Below are positions 34,297-43,633 of a DNA stretch of 64,000 nt, piece by piece. The position numbers and the translations under genes are program-made. Location of the stretch: contig NZ_LT629702.1 in the NCBI RefSeq assembly GCF_900103345.1, positions 1,054,001 to 1,118,000 on the forward strand, read 5' to 3'. The number at the start of each line of letters is the position of its first letter. Within the stretch, counting starts at the first letter, position 1. The stretch is from Pseudomonas azotoformans. GTDB taxonomy: Bacteria > Pseudomonadota > Gammaproteobacteria > Pseudomonadales > Pseudomonadaceae. The notes under the pieces were generated by a model. The model saw nothing but the letters and a program-made list of their open reading frames with translations. It had not been told where the DNA came from and searched no databases.

Positions 34297-35565
34297 TTAG
34301 GCCGGCTTTTTTCCAGCAGTTTCCATGCGTTGGCACAGCTTGCTCACGCACACCGCGCCGACCACCGCGAGGATGATCGGCACCAGGAAGTCATGGTCGA
34401 CGCGGGTAAATTCCGCCACCAGCACGATTGCGGTCAGTGGCATGTTCATGCTGGCGGCGAGGAACGCCGCCGCGCCGATGATTGCAAACGCTCCGAGGGG
34501 CACACCCGGCCACACCAGGCTCCAGGCGCCGCCGAGGATGATCGCCAGTAACGCGCCATTCGCCAGGCCGGGGGTGAGCAGGCCACCTTCGGCCCCGGCG
34601 CGCAGGCTGCTGCTGGTGATCAGCACCTTGACCACCAGCAACAGTGCGGCCAGGCCGATGGTCAGTTCATTGTCGAAACCCAATTGCGCGGGGCCTTTGC
34701 CATTGCCGAGGATTTGCGGCAGCAGCATCGCCAGGCCGCCGATAACGCTGAAGTTGATCAGCGCCAGTACCGGCAGGCGCCAGCCTCTGGCGGCGTTTGC
34801 CCTTGCTGCGCCGGTCAGCCGGGTGAAGGCATAGGCCGCCACGCCGAATACCGGCCCACACACCACGGCCCAGGCGATCAGTGCCGGGCTCAGCACAAAA
34901 TGCGGCACCACGTACTGCGCCTCTGCCCCCAGCCCGATCCACGCCACCGCTGCACCCATCGCTGAGGTCGCCAGCGCAATCAGCGCCGCCGGCCAACTGA
35001 ATGCGCCCACCAGCACTTCCAGTACAAACACCGCGCCGCCCAACGGCACGTTGTACACCGCCGCCAGCCCGGCACCCGCGCCGCAGGCCACGATCAGGCG
35101 GTGCATGGGCGGTTCGAGTCGGGCGCGTTGGGACAGCCAGGTGGCGGCCAGTGCACCGACCTCACGGGGCGCCACTTCACGCCCCAGCGGCGAGCCGAGG
35201 GCCACGGTGATGATCTGCAAAAGCGCGTGGGCGAGGGTGGTCTTGGGCGGCATGATCGGCATCTGTTCCGACACCGCCTGCTTGATGCTCACCAGCGGGC
35301 GCCCGTAGCGATAGAGCGTCCACCAGCCCAACCCGGCGACCAGGCCGCACACCACCAGCACCAGCAAACGGCGCTCCGGCGCGGCGGCGGTCACGCCCCA
35401 CAAAAAGGTTTCATGGCTGACCAGGCTGTCGAGGCTGTAACCGTACGCCAGGTGCTGAATACCGTGCAGCAGCAGGGCCAGGAGCATGCCGCCCAGGCCC
35501 GCGCCAATACCGGTCAACACCACCACCAGGGCAAGAATCAGCGACGAACGCAACGTGGACGGCAT
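34297..35565 (-). CDS. ClC-type chloride channel/transporter
   Basis: 422 residues with about ten or more hydrophobic helices. The ClC selectivity/gate segment is present as GSPLGREVAPREVGALAATWLSQR, containing the gating Glu of GREGP, with the later LRAGAEGGLLTPGLANGALL and AAFLAASMNMPLTAIVLVAEFT motifs. The first GSGIP loop is not recognisable, as in ClcB-like branches. The start at 35565 (MPSTLRSSLILALVVV) has GGAG at good spacing; an in-frame start 48 codons upstream adds a non-membrane extension and is rejected. Likely moves chloride, possibly coupled to protons. Confidence 0.88.
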   Translation of the reverse strand: MPSTLRSSLILALVVVLTGIGAGLGGMLLALLLHGIQHLAYGYSLDSLVSHETFLWGVTAAAPERRLLVLVVCGLVAGLGWWTLYRYGRPLVSIKQAVSEQMPIMPPKTTLAHALLQIITVALGSPLGREVAPREVGALAATWLSQRARLEPPMHRLIVACGAGAGLAAVYNVPLGGAVFVLEVLVGAFSWPAALIALATSAMGAAVAWIGLGAEAQYVVPHFVLSPALIAWAVVCGPVFGVAAYAFTRLTGAARANAARGWRLPVLALINFSVIGGLAMLLPQILGNGKGPAQLGFDNELTIGLAALLLVVKVLITSSSLRAGAEGGLLTPGLANGALLAIILGGAWSLVWPGVPLGAFAIIGAAAFLAASMNMPLTAIVLVAEFTRVDHDFLVPIILAVVGAVCVSKLCQRMETAGKKPA

Positions 35566-35757
35566 AGACGGCTCCAGGCAAGGGCCCTGATTGTATAGCC
35601 GATAAGCCGGGCCTCCGGGATGAAATGTATCGGGGCTGCATGAACCTTGCGCCCACAACATTCCATTACGTTTGCCCGTCCCGTTTTTGGCCGATGTGCC
35701 GTCATACACACTTGTTATAGTTCTGGCCTTATCACTCGCCAGTCAGGGATCACTGCC

Positions 35758-36570
35758 ATGTCCGAATACCAAGCTTTCGTCGTCGAACTCACCGGCAACG
35801 TTGCCCATGTGCAGATCAACCGCCCGGAAAAGATCAACGCGATGAACGCCGCGTTCTGGACCGAAATCATCGACATCTTCCAGTGGGTCGAAGACACCGA
35901 CGCGGTGCGCGTCGTGGTGCTCAGCGGTGCCGGCAAGCATTTCTCCTCCGGTATCGACCTGATGATGCTCGCCTCGGTCGCCAATGACTTTGGCAAGGAC
36001 GTTGGCCGCAACGCACGCCTGCTGCGCCGCAAGATCCTTGAGTTGCAAGCCTCGTTCAACGCCGTCGACAACTGCCGCAAGCCGGTGCTGGCGGCGATCC
36101 AGGGTTACTGCATCGGCGGCGCCATCGACCTGATCAGCGCCTGCGATATGCGCTACGCCGCCGAAGGCGCGCAATTCTCGATCAAGGAAATCGACATCGG
36201 CATGGCCGCCGACGTCGGCACCCTGCAGCGCCTGCCGCGCATCATCGGCGACGGCATGCTGCGCGAGCTGGCCTACACCGGTCGCCAGTTCGGCGCCGAG
36301 GAGGCGCGCAGCATCGGCCTGGTCAATCGCGTCTATCCCGATCAGGACAGCCTGTTGGCCGGCGTCATGGAGATTGCCCATGAAATCGCCGCCAAATCGC
36401 CGATTGCGGTCACCGGCACCAAGGCCATGATCAGCTACATGCGTGACCACACGGTCAATGACGGCTTGGAATACGTTGCCACCTGGAACTCGGCTATGTT
36501 GCAATCCAACGACCTGCGCGTGGCCATCGCGGCCCATATGAGCAAGCAGAAACCCGAATTCGTGGATTGA
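35758..36570 (+). CDS. Crotonase-family enzyme, probable delta(3,5)-delta(2,4)-dienoyl-CoA isomerase
   Basis: 270 residues. Oxyanion-hole regions are [12 protein letters not shown] and [15 protein letters not shown]. The catalytic segment [24 protein letters not shown] is very close to the mammalian ECH1 signature; Glu144 and Asp152 are spaced eight apart as in the characterised dienoyl-CoA isomerase. That suggests a role in oxidising unsaturated fatty acids with odd-position double bonds rather than plain enoyl-CoA hydration. The ATG at 35758 is chosen over a longer reading 37 codons upstream. nudC follows 5 bases after the stop. Confidence 0.88.
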   Translation: MSEYQAFVVELTGNVAHVQINRPEKINAMNAAFWTEIIDIFQWVEDTDAVRVVVLSGAGKHFSSGIDLMMLASVANDFGKDVGRNARLLRRKILELQASFNAVDNCRKPVLAAIQGYCIGGAIDLISACDMRYAAEGAQFSIKEIDIGMAADVGTLQRLPRIIGDGMLRELAYTGRQFGAEEARSIGLVNRVYPDQDSLLAGVMEIAHEIAAKSPIAVTGTKAMISYMRDHTVNDGLEYVATWNSAMLQSNDLRVAIAAHMSKQKPEFVD

Positions 36571-36575
36571 CTGAC

Positions 36576-37409
36576 ATGACCCCAGGCTGGATTACCACAA
36601 CGCTGCTGGACAACGACACCCCTGGCGGCTGGGCCGTCGCCCGCAGCCGCGATGGCTTTTTGCATGACACCAACGGCCCGTTGTTTCCCCGGGAATGGCT
36701 CAAGCGCCAGGACCTGTCGGTGTTTGCCGAACACGGCATCGGCCACCTCGACGGCGAGCCGGTGTACCTGCTGGAACTCGATGCGGCGGGCGAAGTGCCG
36801 GGCTGCAGTTGGCAGGGCCTGCGCGGCTTCATGCTGCAAGGCGATCACACCCTGTACAAAGTGCTGGGCTATGCGGCGCAGATCGGCACCTGGGCACGCG
36901 AGCACAGGTTTTGTGGCAGTTGCGGCCAGGCCATGGTCCAGGTGCCACGGGAACGCGCGATGCATTGCCAGGCCTGCGACCTGCGCAGCTACCCACGGAT
37001 CTCGCCGAGCATGATCGTGCTGGTGACCCGTGGCGACGAGATCCTGCTGGCGCGTTCGCCACGTTTTGTCAGCGGGGTCTACAGCACCCTGGCGGGGTTT
37101 GCCGAGCCGGGTGAGTCGGCCGAAGACTGCCTGATCCGCGAGGTCCGCGAAGAGGTGCAGGTGGAGGTCAAGAACATCCAGTACATGGGCAGCCAGTGCT
37201 GGCCGTTCCCGCACTCGATGATGCTGGGCTTCCACGCCGAGTACGCCGGTGGCGACATCGTGCCCCAGGCCGATGAGATCGAGGACGCGCAGTGGTTCAA
37301 CATCCACGACCTGCCGCCGTTGCCGGCGTCACGTTCGATTGCGCGTTACCTGATCGACCTCTACCTGGCCCGCCGTCTAGGCCACGCTGAACCAGTGCTG
37401 CCAGGCTAG
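36576..37409 (+). CDS. nudC: NADH pyrophosphatase / NAD-cap decapping hydrolase NudC
   Basis: 277 residues. A zinc ribbon (CGSCGQAM ... CQACD) is followed by the Nudix domain with [21 protein letters not shown] and the NudC-specific [11 protein letters not shown] that binds NAD. The final Gly of the canonical Nudix box is Gln here, but the catalytic REVREE core is intact. It cleaves NADH or removes the NAD cap from RNA. The ATG at 36576 is used; a TTG three codons upstream overlaps the preceding stop. The 3' end overlaps the convergent TauE gene by 33 bases. Confidence 0.92.
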   Translation: MTPGWITTTLLDNDTPGGWAVARSRDGFLHDTNGPLFPREWLKRQDLSVFAEHGIGHLDGEPVYLLELDAAGEVPGCSWQGLRGFMLQGDHTLYKVLGYAAQIGTWAREHRFCGSCGQAMVQVPRERAMHCQACDLRSYPRISPSMIVLVTRGDEILLARSPRFVSGVYSTLAGFAEPGESAEDCLIREVREEVQVEVKNIQYMGSQCWPFPHSMMLGFHAEYAGGDIVPQADEIEDAQWFNIHDLPPLPASRSIARYLIDLYLARRLGHAEPVLPG

Positions 37410-38156
37410 GCGCACGGTCAGGCCGAGGACCACGGTGATGAACACCGGGCGAATGAATTTGGCGCCGCCGCTGATCGCACTGCGGGCGCCAAAAAACGCG
37501 CCGCACATCACCGAAAGGCCCATGGCCAGGCCGACGATCCAGTCCACCGAACCATTGATGATGAACACCGTCAGCGCCGCCGCGTTGCTGACGAAGTTCA
37601 TGCTGCGCGCCACGCCGCTGGCTTTGACCAGGTCGATGGGGTGCAACAGCATCGTGCTCACGGTCCAGAACGCCCCGGTGCCCGGGCCGGCAACGCCATC
37701 GTAGAAGCCCAGGCCGAAGCCCTGGGTGGCCTGCCATTTCTTCTTGATCGGCGCGTCGGCATCCAGCGGCGCCTTGGGTGTGCCGCCGAACAGCAGGTAC
37801 ACGCCACAGGCGAACACAATCACCGGCAGCATCTTGTTCAGGGCTTCAGCCGGCAGGTAGTGGGCGACCACGGCGCCGGTCAGTGCGCCGATCAGCGTGC
37901 CGACGATGGCGTGCACCCATTGGCGCGGGTGGAACAGTTTGCGGCGATAGAAGGTAAAGCTCGCGGTGGCCGAGCCGAAGGTGGAACTGAGCTTGTTGGT
38001 ACCCAGTACCAAATGCGGCGGCATGCCGGCGGTGAGCAGGGCGGGGGTGGTCAGCAGGCCGCCACCGCCGGCGATGGCGTCGATGAATCCGGCAATGAAG
38101 GCGACCACCGCCAGAATGGCGAGGGTGGTGAGGTCTACGCTGAGTTCGAAGGGCAT
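37377..38156 (-). CDS. TauE/SafE-family sulfite/organosulfonate exporter-like membrane protein
   Basis: 259 residues, about eight helices in two repeats. The family motifs are [22 protein letters not shown] with [22 protein letters not shown] in the first half and [19 protein letters not shown] with [17 protein letters not shown] in the second. Proposed to export small sulfur-containing anions, but substrates are rarely known. Its end overlaps nudC. Confidence 0.88.
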   Translation of the reverse strand: MPFELSVDLTTLAILAVVAFIAGFIDAIAGGGGLLTTPALLTAGMPPHLVLGTNKLSSTFGSATASFTFYRRKLFHPRQWVHAIVGTLIGALTGAVVAHYLPAEALNKMLPVIVFACGVYLLFGGTPKAPLDADAPIKKKWQATQGFGLGFYDGVAGPGTGAFWTVSTMLLHPIDLVKASGVARSMNFVSNAAALTVFIINGSVDWIVGLAMGLSVMCGAFFGARSAISGGAKFIRPVFITVVLGLTVRLAWQHWFSVA

Positions 38157-38227
38157 GGGCAGGGCTTATTCTTGGCAGGGCGCTATGCGAAAGGCCGCCA
38201 TCTTACTCGCCTGATCTATGCAGTACC

Positions 38228-38321
38228 AATGTGGGAGGGGGCTTGCCCCCGATGGCAGTGCTCCAGCTAACTCATCTTTAGCTGACCCATCGCTATCGGG
38301 GGCAAGCCCCCTCCCACATTT
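38228..38321. repeat. REPIN type C
   Basis: Arms AATGTGGGAGGGGGCTTGCC and GGCAAGCCCCCTCCCACATT flank a ~45-base middle that itself contains inverted AGCTAACTCATC/GCTGACCCATC-like sequence. It sits between the TauE start and the pcs stop. Confidence 0.88.
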
Positions 38322-38338
38322 GAAGAGTGTTCACCGGG

Positions 38339-39055
38339 TCATTTGTGTGTTTCGATCCACTCCAGCGCCGTGCGCCAGATACAAATCCCGAGGAAATACG
38401 CCGACATCACCGACCACAACCCAAACGTCCACGGGTTGGTGTTCGGGTAATCCACCACCATCAGGAAGCTGCACAGCAACCAGATCGTGGTCACCGCGAT
38501 ATTGATCGGCATGAACCGCTTTACCCGGAACGGGTGCAAAAACTTCATCGGTGTCACGGTCAGCAGGGCCAGGCCGATCACCGTGAGCAAGGTGACCCAG
38601 GCTTCCGGCTGGATGATATACACGCACAGCGCCACCACGTTCCAGGCGGCGGGGAAGCCGACGAAGTAGTTGTCCTTGCTCTTCATGTTCACGTTGCAGA
38701 AGCAGAACAGCGACGACACCAGGATCACCGACACCGTAAACAGGTGGGTGAAGTCCGGCAGGTCGATATAGCGGTAGATAAACAGCGCGGGAATGAACAC
38801 ATAGGTGAGGTAATCAATCACCAGGTCCAGCACCGAGCCGTCAAAGCTTGGCAATACCGTGCTGACATTCACCCGGCGTGCCAGTGAACCGTCGACTCCG
38901 TCCACCACCAATGCCAGGCCCAGCCACAGCAGGCAGGCCTTCGGCGAGTTTTCCAGCAGCGCCAGGGTGGCCAGGAAGGCCAATACCACACCGGTGGCGG
39001 TAAAGCCGTGGGCGCCCCAGGCTTTTAGTCTGGCTACATGCAGGGTCGATATCAC
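38339..39055 (-). CDS. pcs: Phosphatidylcholine synthase (CDP-alcohol phosphotransferase)
   Basis: 238 residues from a GTG at 39055 that has GGAG 8 bases upstream; a longer ATG reading from 39148 adds a basic tail unlike the family. The CDP-alcohol phosphotransferase motif is complete: VVDGVDGSLARR then DGSVLDLVIDYLTYVF, the metal-binding DxxDG...AR...GxxxDxxxD. Six to eight hydrophobic segments. The combination of DGSVLDLVIDYLTYVF with FCFCNVNMKSKDNYFVGFPAAWNVV points to Pcs, which condenses choline with CDP-diacylglycerol. Confidence 0.88.
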   Translation of the reverse strand: MISTLHVARLKAWGAHGFTATGVVLAFLATLALLENSPKACLLWLGLALVVDGVDGSLARRVNVSTVLPSFDGSVLDLVIDYLTYVFIPALFIYRYIDLPDFTHLFTVSVILVSSLFCFCNVNMKSKDNYFVGFPAAWNVVALCVYIIQPEAWVTLLTVIGLALLTVTPMKFLHPFRVKRFMPINIAVTTIWLLCSFLMVVDYPNTNPWTFGLWSVMSAYFLGICIWRTALEWIETHK

Positions 39056-39204
39056 GGGCGGTTCTCCAAAAGGTGAAACGGGGCAGCCGACAACGTGACG
39101 CCGTCGAGTCTGGCCGGGGAATGCAGGTATCGACCGGGAAGGGGGCAAGAAGGTTCACCGCCCCGGCGTATCACTTAGCGTAGCAAGCGTAAGACGTTTC
39201 GGCA

Positions 39205-40119
39205 TCAGCCCTGGCGGAACACCAGTGCCTTCAGGCCACTTTGCGGGTCGATGTCGGGAAACTCCGGCGGGTTTGCCAGACGTTCCACAAAGTGCAGGCC
39301 CGGCGCTTCGCGTGTGACGCCGTCGATCAGGAAGTCTTCGCCGAAGGCCGGGTCGTTCATGCACGCCAGCACCGTGCCCTGTGGCGTAAGCAAATCCGGC
39401 AGGCGGCGCAGCACGCGTTGGTAGTCCTTGGTCAGCAGGAAGCTGCCTTTCTGGAACGAGGGCGGGTCGATGATCACCAGGTCGTAGGGGCCGCTGTTGG
39501 TCACTTTGGCCCAGGATTTGAACAGGTCATGGCCGAGGAAACTCACCTTGCTCAAGTCATGACCGTTAAGTCGATGGTTATCGCGGCCACGGCTCAAGGC
39601 GCCGCGGGCCATGTCCAGGTTCACCACATGCGCGGCGCCGCCTTCGATGGCCGCCACGGAAAACCCGCAGGTGTAGGCAAACAGGTTGAGCACACGCATG
39701 CCCCTGGCCTGTTCGCGCACCCAATTACGGCCGTAGCGCATGTCGAGAAACAGCCCGCTATTCTGTTTCTTGCCCAAGTCGATCAGGTAGAGCAGGCCGC
39801 CTTCGACGATGATTTGCTCTTCGACGGGCTCGCCCGCCAGCCATTCGGTGGTGCTTTGCGGCAGGTAGCGGTGTTGCAGGGCAACGGTATAACGGCCGAA
39901 CTGGCTGTGCAGCAGTTGTTTCAAGGCGTCCAGCTGTGCCGCGTCGGGCTCCTTGAACAACGACACCAGCAGCACCCCTTGCAACCAGTCCACCGTCAGT
40001 TGCTCAAGGCCCGGCCAGCAGCGACCACGGCCATGGAACAGGCGGCGGGTTTCGCTCGGTGGCGTTTGCAGGACGGCGAGCAAATGAGCGTGCAGGGTGG
40101 CGAGTGCGTCTGGGTTCAT
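39205..40119 (-). CDS. Class I SAM-dependent methyltransferase (RlmI/RlmK-like)
   Basis: 304 residues. SAM motif I appears as MRVLNLFAYTCGFSVAAIEGGAAHVVNLDMARGAL, and the catalytic-loop IIDPPSFQKGSF has the DPPxF sequence of 23S rRNA methyltransferases such as RlmI/RlmK. EQIIVEGGLLYLIDLGKKQNSGLFLDMRYGRNWV is also typical. It lacks a PUA domain. Probably methylates rRNA; the position cannot be told. Its start is divergent from the AceE-like gene. Confidence 0.85.
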   Translation of the reverse strand: MNPDALATLHAHLLAVLQTPPSETRRLFHGRGRCWPGLEQLTVDWLQGVLLVSLFKEPDAAQLDALKQLLHSQFGRYTVALQHRYLPQSTTEWLAGEPVEEQIIVEGGLLYLIDLGKKQNSGLFLDMRYGRNWVREQARGMRVLNLFAYTCGFSVAAIEGGAAHVVNLDMARGALSRGRDNHRLNGHDLSKVSFLGHDLFKSWAKVTNSGPYDLVIIDPPSFQKGSFLLTKDYQRVLRRLPDLLTPQGTVLACMNDPAFGEDFLIDGVTREAPGLHFVERLANPPEFPDIDPQSGLKALVFRQG

Positions 40120-40310
40120 CGTTAAACGTCATTCATTGAGCGGGCGGCATTTTAAACACAGTTGCAGGGTCGTGGGTGGCTTGAGCACAACGTGCTGCGA
40201 AAAAGCCATGGCGCAGTGATTCATGCTCAAAATGCTGAAAACAGCGCCTGATAACAGGCAAAATATCCTCCGGCGCCGACATAAACTGGAAAAAAAGCCC
40301 GGAGGTGCCC

Positions 40311-42959
40311 ATGAACGGTTTCACGAAAGCGCTGATTGACCAGCAAGAGCTGGATGAATGGCGCGACGCCCTGGCCTCGCTGGTGGCCAACGCCGGCGCC
40401 GCACGGGCACGGCAAATTCTCGACCTGCTGGCCCAAGATGCCAGTGCCCCGCACATCGACTGGAAACCGCGCCACGGCACGCCCTACATCAATAGCATCA
40501 GCGTCGAGCAACAGCCGGCGTTCCCTGGCGACCTCGCTACCGAAGAACGCCTGGCTTCACTGGTGCGCTGGAACGCCCTGGCCATGGTGGTGCGCGCCAA
40601 CCAGGCCTATGGCGAACTCGGCGGGCATATCGCTAGTTACGCCAGCGCAGCAGACTTGTTCGAGGTGGGTTTCAACCATTTCTTCCGTGCCCGCAGCGAC
40701 GGCTTTGGCGGTGACCTGGTGTTCTACCAGCCGCATTCCGCGCCCGGCATTTATGCACGGGCGTTCCTTGAAGGCCGCTTGAGTGAAGCCGACCTGGCAC
40801 ACTATCGCCAGGAGATCGGCGGGCCCAAGGGCGGCGCACGTGGCCTGTCCAGCTATCCCCACCCCTGGCTGATGCCGGACTTCTGGCAGTTCCCCACCGG
40901 TTCCATGGGGATCGGCCCCATCAGTTCGATTTTCCAGGCGCGCTTCATGCGTTACTTGCAACATCGCGGCTTGCAGGACACCACCGACCGCCACGTCTGG
41001 GGCGTGTTTGGCGACGGCGAGATGGACGAGCCGGAAAGCATGTCCGCCCTGACCCTGGCCGCCCGCGAAGGCCTGGACAACCTCACGTGGGTGGTCAATT
41101 GCAACCTGCAACGCCTCGACGGCCCGGTGCGCGGCAACGGGCGCATCATCGATGAACTGGAAGCCTTGTTTGCCGGCGCCGGCTGGAACGTGATCAAACT
41201 GGTCTGGGGCTCGGACTGGGATCCGTTGCTGGCCAAGGATGCTGACGGTTCGTTGGTCAATACCCTGTCCACCACCGTCGACGGCCAGTTCCAGACCTTC
41301 GCCGCCAAGGATGGCGCCTACAACCGCGAGCACTTCTTCGGCCAGAGTGACTCCGTGGCCCGGCTAGTCGAGGGCCTGAGCGATGAACAGATCGACCGTC
41401 TCAAGCGTGGCGGCCATGACATGGTCAAGATTCACGCGGCCTACCACGCGGCGCGGCGGGTCAAGGGCAAGCCCACGGTGATCCTGGCCCAGACCAAAAA
41501 GGGCTTCGGCATGGGTGAGGCCGGGCAGGGCAAGATGACCACCCACCAGCAGAAGAAACTCGACCGCGATGCACTGATCGCCTTCCGCAACCGCTTCCAA
41601 TTGCCGCTGAGCGATGAACAGACCGAATCCCTGAGCTTTTTCAAACCGGCAGACGACAGCGTCGAACTGCGTTATCTGCACCAGCGGCGTAACGCATTGG
41701 GCGGCTACGTGCCCAGTCGCGGCCAGGCCGCGGCGCCGGTCGCTGTGCCGGCGATATCGGGCTACGCCGGTTTTGCCACGGCCGCCGACGGCAAGGAGAT
41801 GTCCACCACCATGGCGTTCGTGCGCATGCTCACCAACCTGCTCAAGGACAAGGCCCTGGGCCCGCGTATCGTGCCCATCGTCGCCGATGAAGCGCGCACC
41901 TTCGGCATGGCTAACCTGTTCAAGCAGATCGGCATTTATTCCAGCGTGGGCCAGCGCTACGAGCCAGAGGACATCGGCTCGATCCTCAGTTACCGCGAAG
42001 CCACCGATGGGCAAATCCTGGAGGAGGGCATCAGTGAGGCCAGCGCCATCAGCTCTTGGGTCGCGGCGGCCACCAGTTATTCAGTCCACGGCCTGCGCAT
42101 GTTGCCGTTCTACATCTATTACTCGATGTTTGGCTTCCAGCGCGTCGGCGACCTGATCTGGGCCGCTGCCGACCAGCGCGCCCGTGGCTTCCTGCTCGGC
42201 GCCACAGCCGGGCGCACCACCCTGGGTGGTGAAGGCTTGCAGCACCAGGACGGCAGCAGCCACCTCACGGCGGCCACCGTGCCCAATTGCCGCGCCTACG
42301 ACCCGGCGTTTGCCGGTGAATTCGCGGTGATCCTCGACCACGGTATGCGCCAGATGCTGGAGCACGATGTGGACGAGTTCTACTACGTGACCCTGATGAA
42401 CGAAAACTACCCGCAGCCGAGCCTCCCGGAAGGCGTGGAGACGGCGATCATCAAGGGCATGTATCGCTTGCAAGGTACGGTCGATGCCAAGGTGCGCCTG
42501 TTGGGTTCCGGCACGCTGGTGCGCGAGGCGCAAGCGGCGGCGCAGTTGCTGGCGGAGGATTGGCGGGTGGCGAGCGAGGTGTTCAGCGTGACCAGTTTCA
42601 GCGAACTGGCGCGGGAAGCGCGGGAGGTGGAACGCTGGAACCGCCTGCATCCGCAAGAGGCTGCACGGACCAGCCATTTGGCTGAATGCTTGCCCAAAGG
42701 GGCGCCGGTTGTCGCCGTGTCGGATTATGTGCGGGCGGTGCCGCAGATGATCGCGTCGTACCTGGATTCGCGTTACACCGTGCTGGGCACTGACGGGTTC
42801 GGGCGCAGTGATACGCGGGCGGCGTTGCGCGATTTTTTTGAGGTGGATCGGTATCACATCGTGCTGGCGGCACTGACGGCGTTGGATGCGCGGATGTGTC
42901 AGCTGGCGATTGAGAAGTACGGCTTACAGACGGAGCGTGCGGCGTCCTGGAACTCCTGA
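40311..42959 (+). CDS. Orphan homodimeric 2-oxoacid dehydrogenase E1 (AceE/MdeB-like)
   Basis: 882 residues. The homodimeric E1 layout is complete: SPGIYARAFLEGRL-like region, PWLMPDFWQFPTGSMGIGP, thiamine diphosphate motif GDGEMDEPES ... NCNLQRLDG, TKKGFGMGEAGQGKMTTHQQKK, PIVADEARTFGMANLFKQIGIYS. It has no aceF or lpd neighbour, so it is not the main pyruvate dehydrogenase operon. Stand-alone E1 paralogues in Pseudomonas include MdeB, an alpha-ketobutyrate dehydrogenase linked to methionine breakdown, but no methionine gamma-lyase gene is nearby. The ATG at 40311 has GGAGG; a GTG two codons upstream is not used. Confidence 0.9.
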   Translation: MNGFTKALIDQQELDEWRDALASLVANAGAARARQILDLLAQDASAPHIDWKPRHGTPYINSISVEQQPAFPGDLATEERLASLVRWNALAMVVRANQAYGELGGHIASYASAADLFEVGFNHFFRARSDGFGGDLVFYQPHSAPGIYARAFLEGRLSEADLAHYRQEIGGPKGGARGLSSYPHPWLMPDFWQFPTGSMGIGPISSIFQARFMRYLQHRGLQDTTDRHVWGVFGDGEMDEPESMSALTLAAREGLDNLTWVVNCNLQRLDGPVRGNGRIIDELEALFAGAGWNVIKLVWGSDWDPLLAKDADGSLVNTLSTTVDGQFQTFAAKDGAYNREHFFGQSDSVARLVEGLSDEQIDRLKRGGHDMVKIHAAYHAARRVKGKPTVILAQTKKGFGMGEAGQGKMTTHQQKKLDRDALIAFRNRFQLPLSDEQTESLSFFKPADDSVELRYLHQRRNALGGYVPSRGQAAAPVAVPAISGYAGFATAADGKEMSTTMAFVRMLTNLLKDKALGPRIVPIVADEARTFGMANLFKQIGIYSSVGQRYEPEDIGSILSYREATDGQILEEGISEASAISSWVAAATSYSVHGLRMLPFYIYYSMFGFQRVGDLIWAAADQRARGFLLGATAGRTTLGGEGLQHQDGSSHLTAATVPNCRAYDPAFAGEFAVILDHGMRQMLEHDVDEFYYVTLMNENYPQPSLPEGVETAIIKGMYRLQGTVDAKVRLLGSGTLVREAQAAAQLLAEDWRVASEVFSVTSFSELAREAREVERWNRLHPQEAARTSHLAECLPKGAPVVAVSDYVRAVPQMIASYLDSRYTVLGTDGFGRSDTRAALRDFFEVDRYHIVLAALTALDARMCQLAIEKYGLQTERAASWNS

Positions 42960-42972
42960 CAGGCGCAAATCA

Positions 42973-42991
42973 AAATGTGGGAGCGGGCTGG
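42973..42991 (+). repeat. Degenerate half REP (type C arm)
   Basis: AAATGTGGGAGCGGGCTGG matches the start of the type C arm but has no inverted partner. It lies in the 35-base gap between two convergent genes. Confidence 0.6.
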
Positions 42992-42994
42992 TCT

Positions 42995-43483
42995 TTAGAG
43001 GGTCGCTATCAGGGCCGGCCCAAACGCTTCCTTGAGGAAACCTGGGGCGATATAGCGCTCGTAGTGCGCTTCGGACAACAGGAAAAACTCGCGGTCGATG
43101 GCATCCCGCAGGTCGGCCAGCGGGCGCTCACGAAATTCCGGCAGCAACCCCAACCCATACGCTTCCAGTTTGGAAATCACCCGTGCGCCCCGCGCAATCA
43201 GCTGGTAAGCCCAGCAATAGGGCGACTGGTGCGGCATAAAGCGGATCTTGCGATTCTCCAGTTGCTGGCGCAGCAGGTGCGCGTCGAACACTTCCAGCTT
43301 GCTGGCCATCACCTGCACCAGCAGTTGCTCCAGGCGCAGCCACACCGCCTGTTTTTCTTCGGCGTTGTAGCCGTTCCACTGGATCACTTCGTGGTGATAG
43401 CGCTTGCAGCCCCGGCAGACCAGGTCTCCGTAGACGGTGGAGCACAGGCCTATGCAGGGGGTCTTGATGGTTTGATTGGGCAT
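42995..43483 (-). CDS. DUF1289-domain protein
   Basis: 162 residues. The N-terminal DUF1289 domain has the zinc-type cysteine pattern TPCIGLCSTVYGDLVCRGCKRYHHEVIQWNGY. The C-terminal ~90 residues are helical with FMPHQSPYCWAYQLIARGARVI. Function unknown. The ATG at 43483 gives the usual DUF1289 N-terminus MPNQTIKTPC; a GTG 10 codons upstream is possible but neither has a strong ribosome-binding site. Confidence 0.83.
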   Translation of the reverse strand: MPNQTIKTPCIGLCSTVYGDLVCRGCKRYHHEVIQWNGYNAEEKQAVWLRLEQLLVQVMASKLEVFDAHLLRQQLENRKIRFMPHQSPYCWAYQLIARGARVISKLEAYGLGLLPEFRERPLADLRDAIDREFFLLSEAHYERYIAPGFLKEAFGPALIATL

Positions 43484-43522
43484 AAGAGGCAATTTGCAAA
43501 GTCTGTAAAACACCGCAGACCC

Positions 43523-43615
43523 AATGTGGGAGCGGGCTTGCTCGCGAATGCAGAGTGTCAGTTGATAAATCTGGTAACTGATACACCGCTTTCGCGAGCA
43601 AGCCCGCTCCCACAG
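43523..43615. repeat. REPIN type C variant
   Basis: Arms AATGTGGGAGCGGGCTTGCT and AGCAAGCCCGCTCCCACAG flank a ~45-base middle. It lies between the DUF1289 gene and the nrdB stop. Confidence 0.88.
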
Positions 43616-43633
43616 TTAGGTCTGTGTCGTTGA

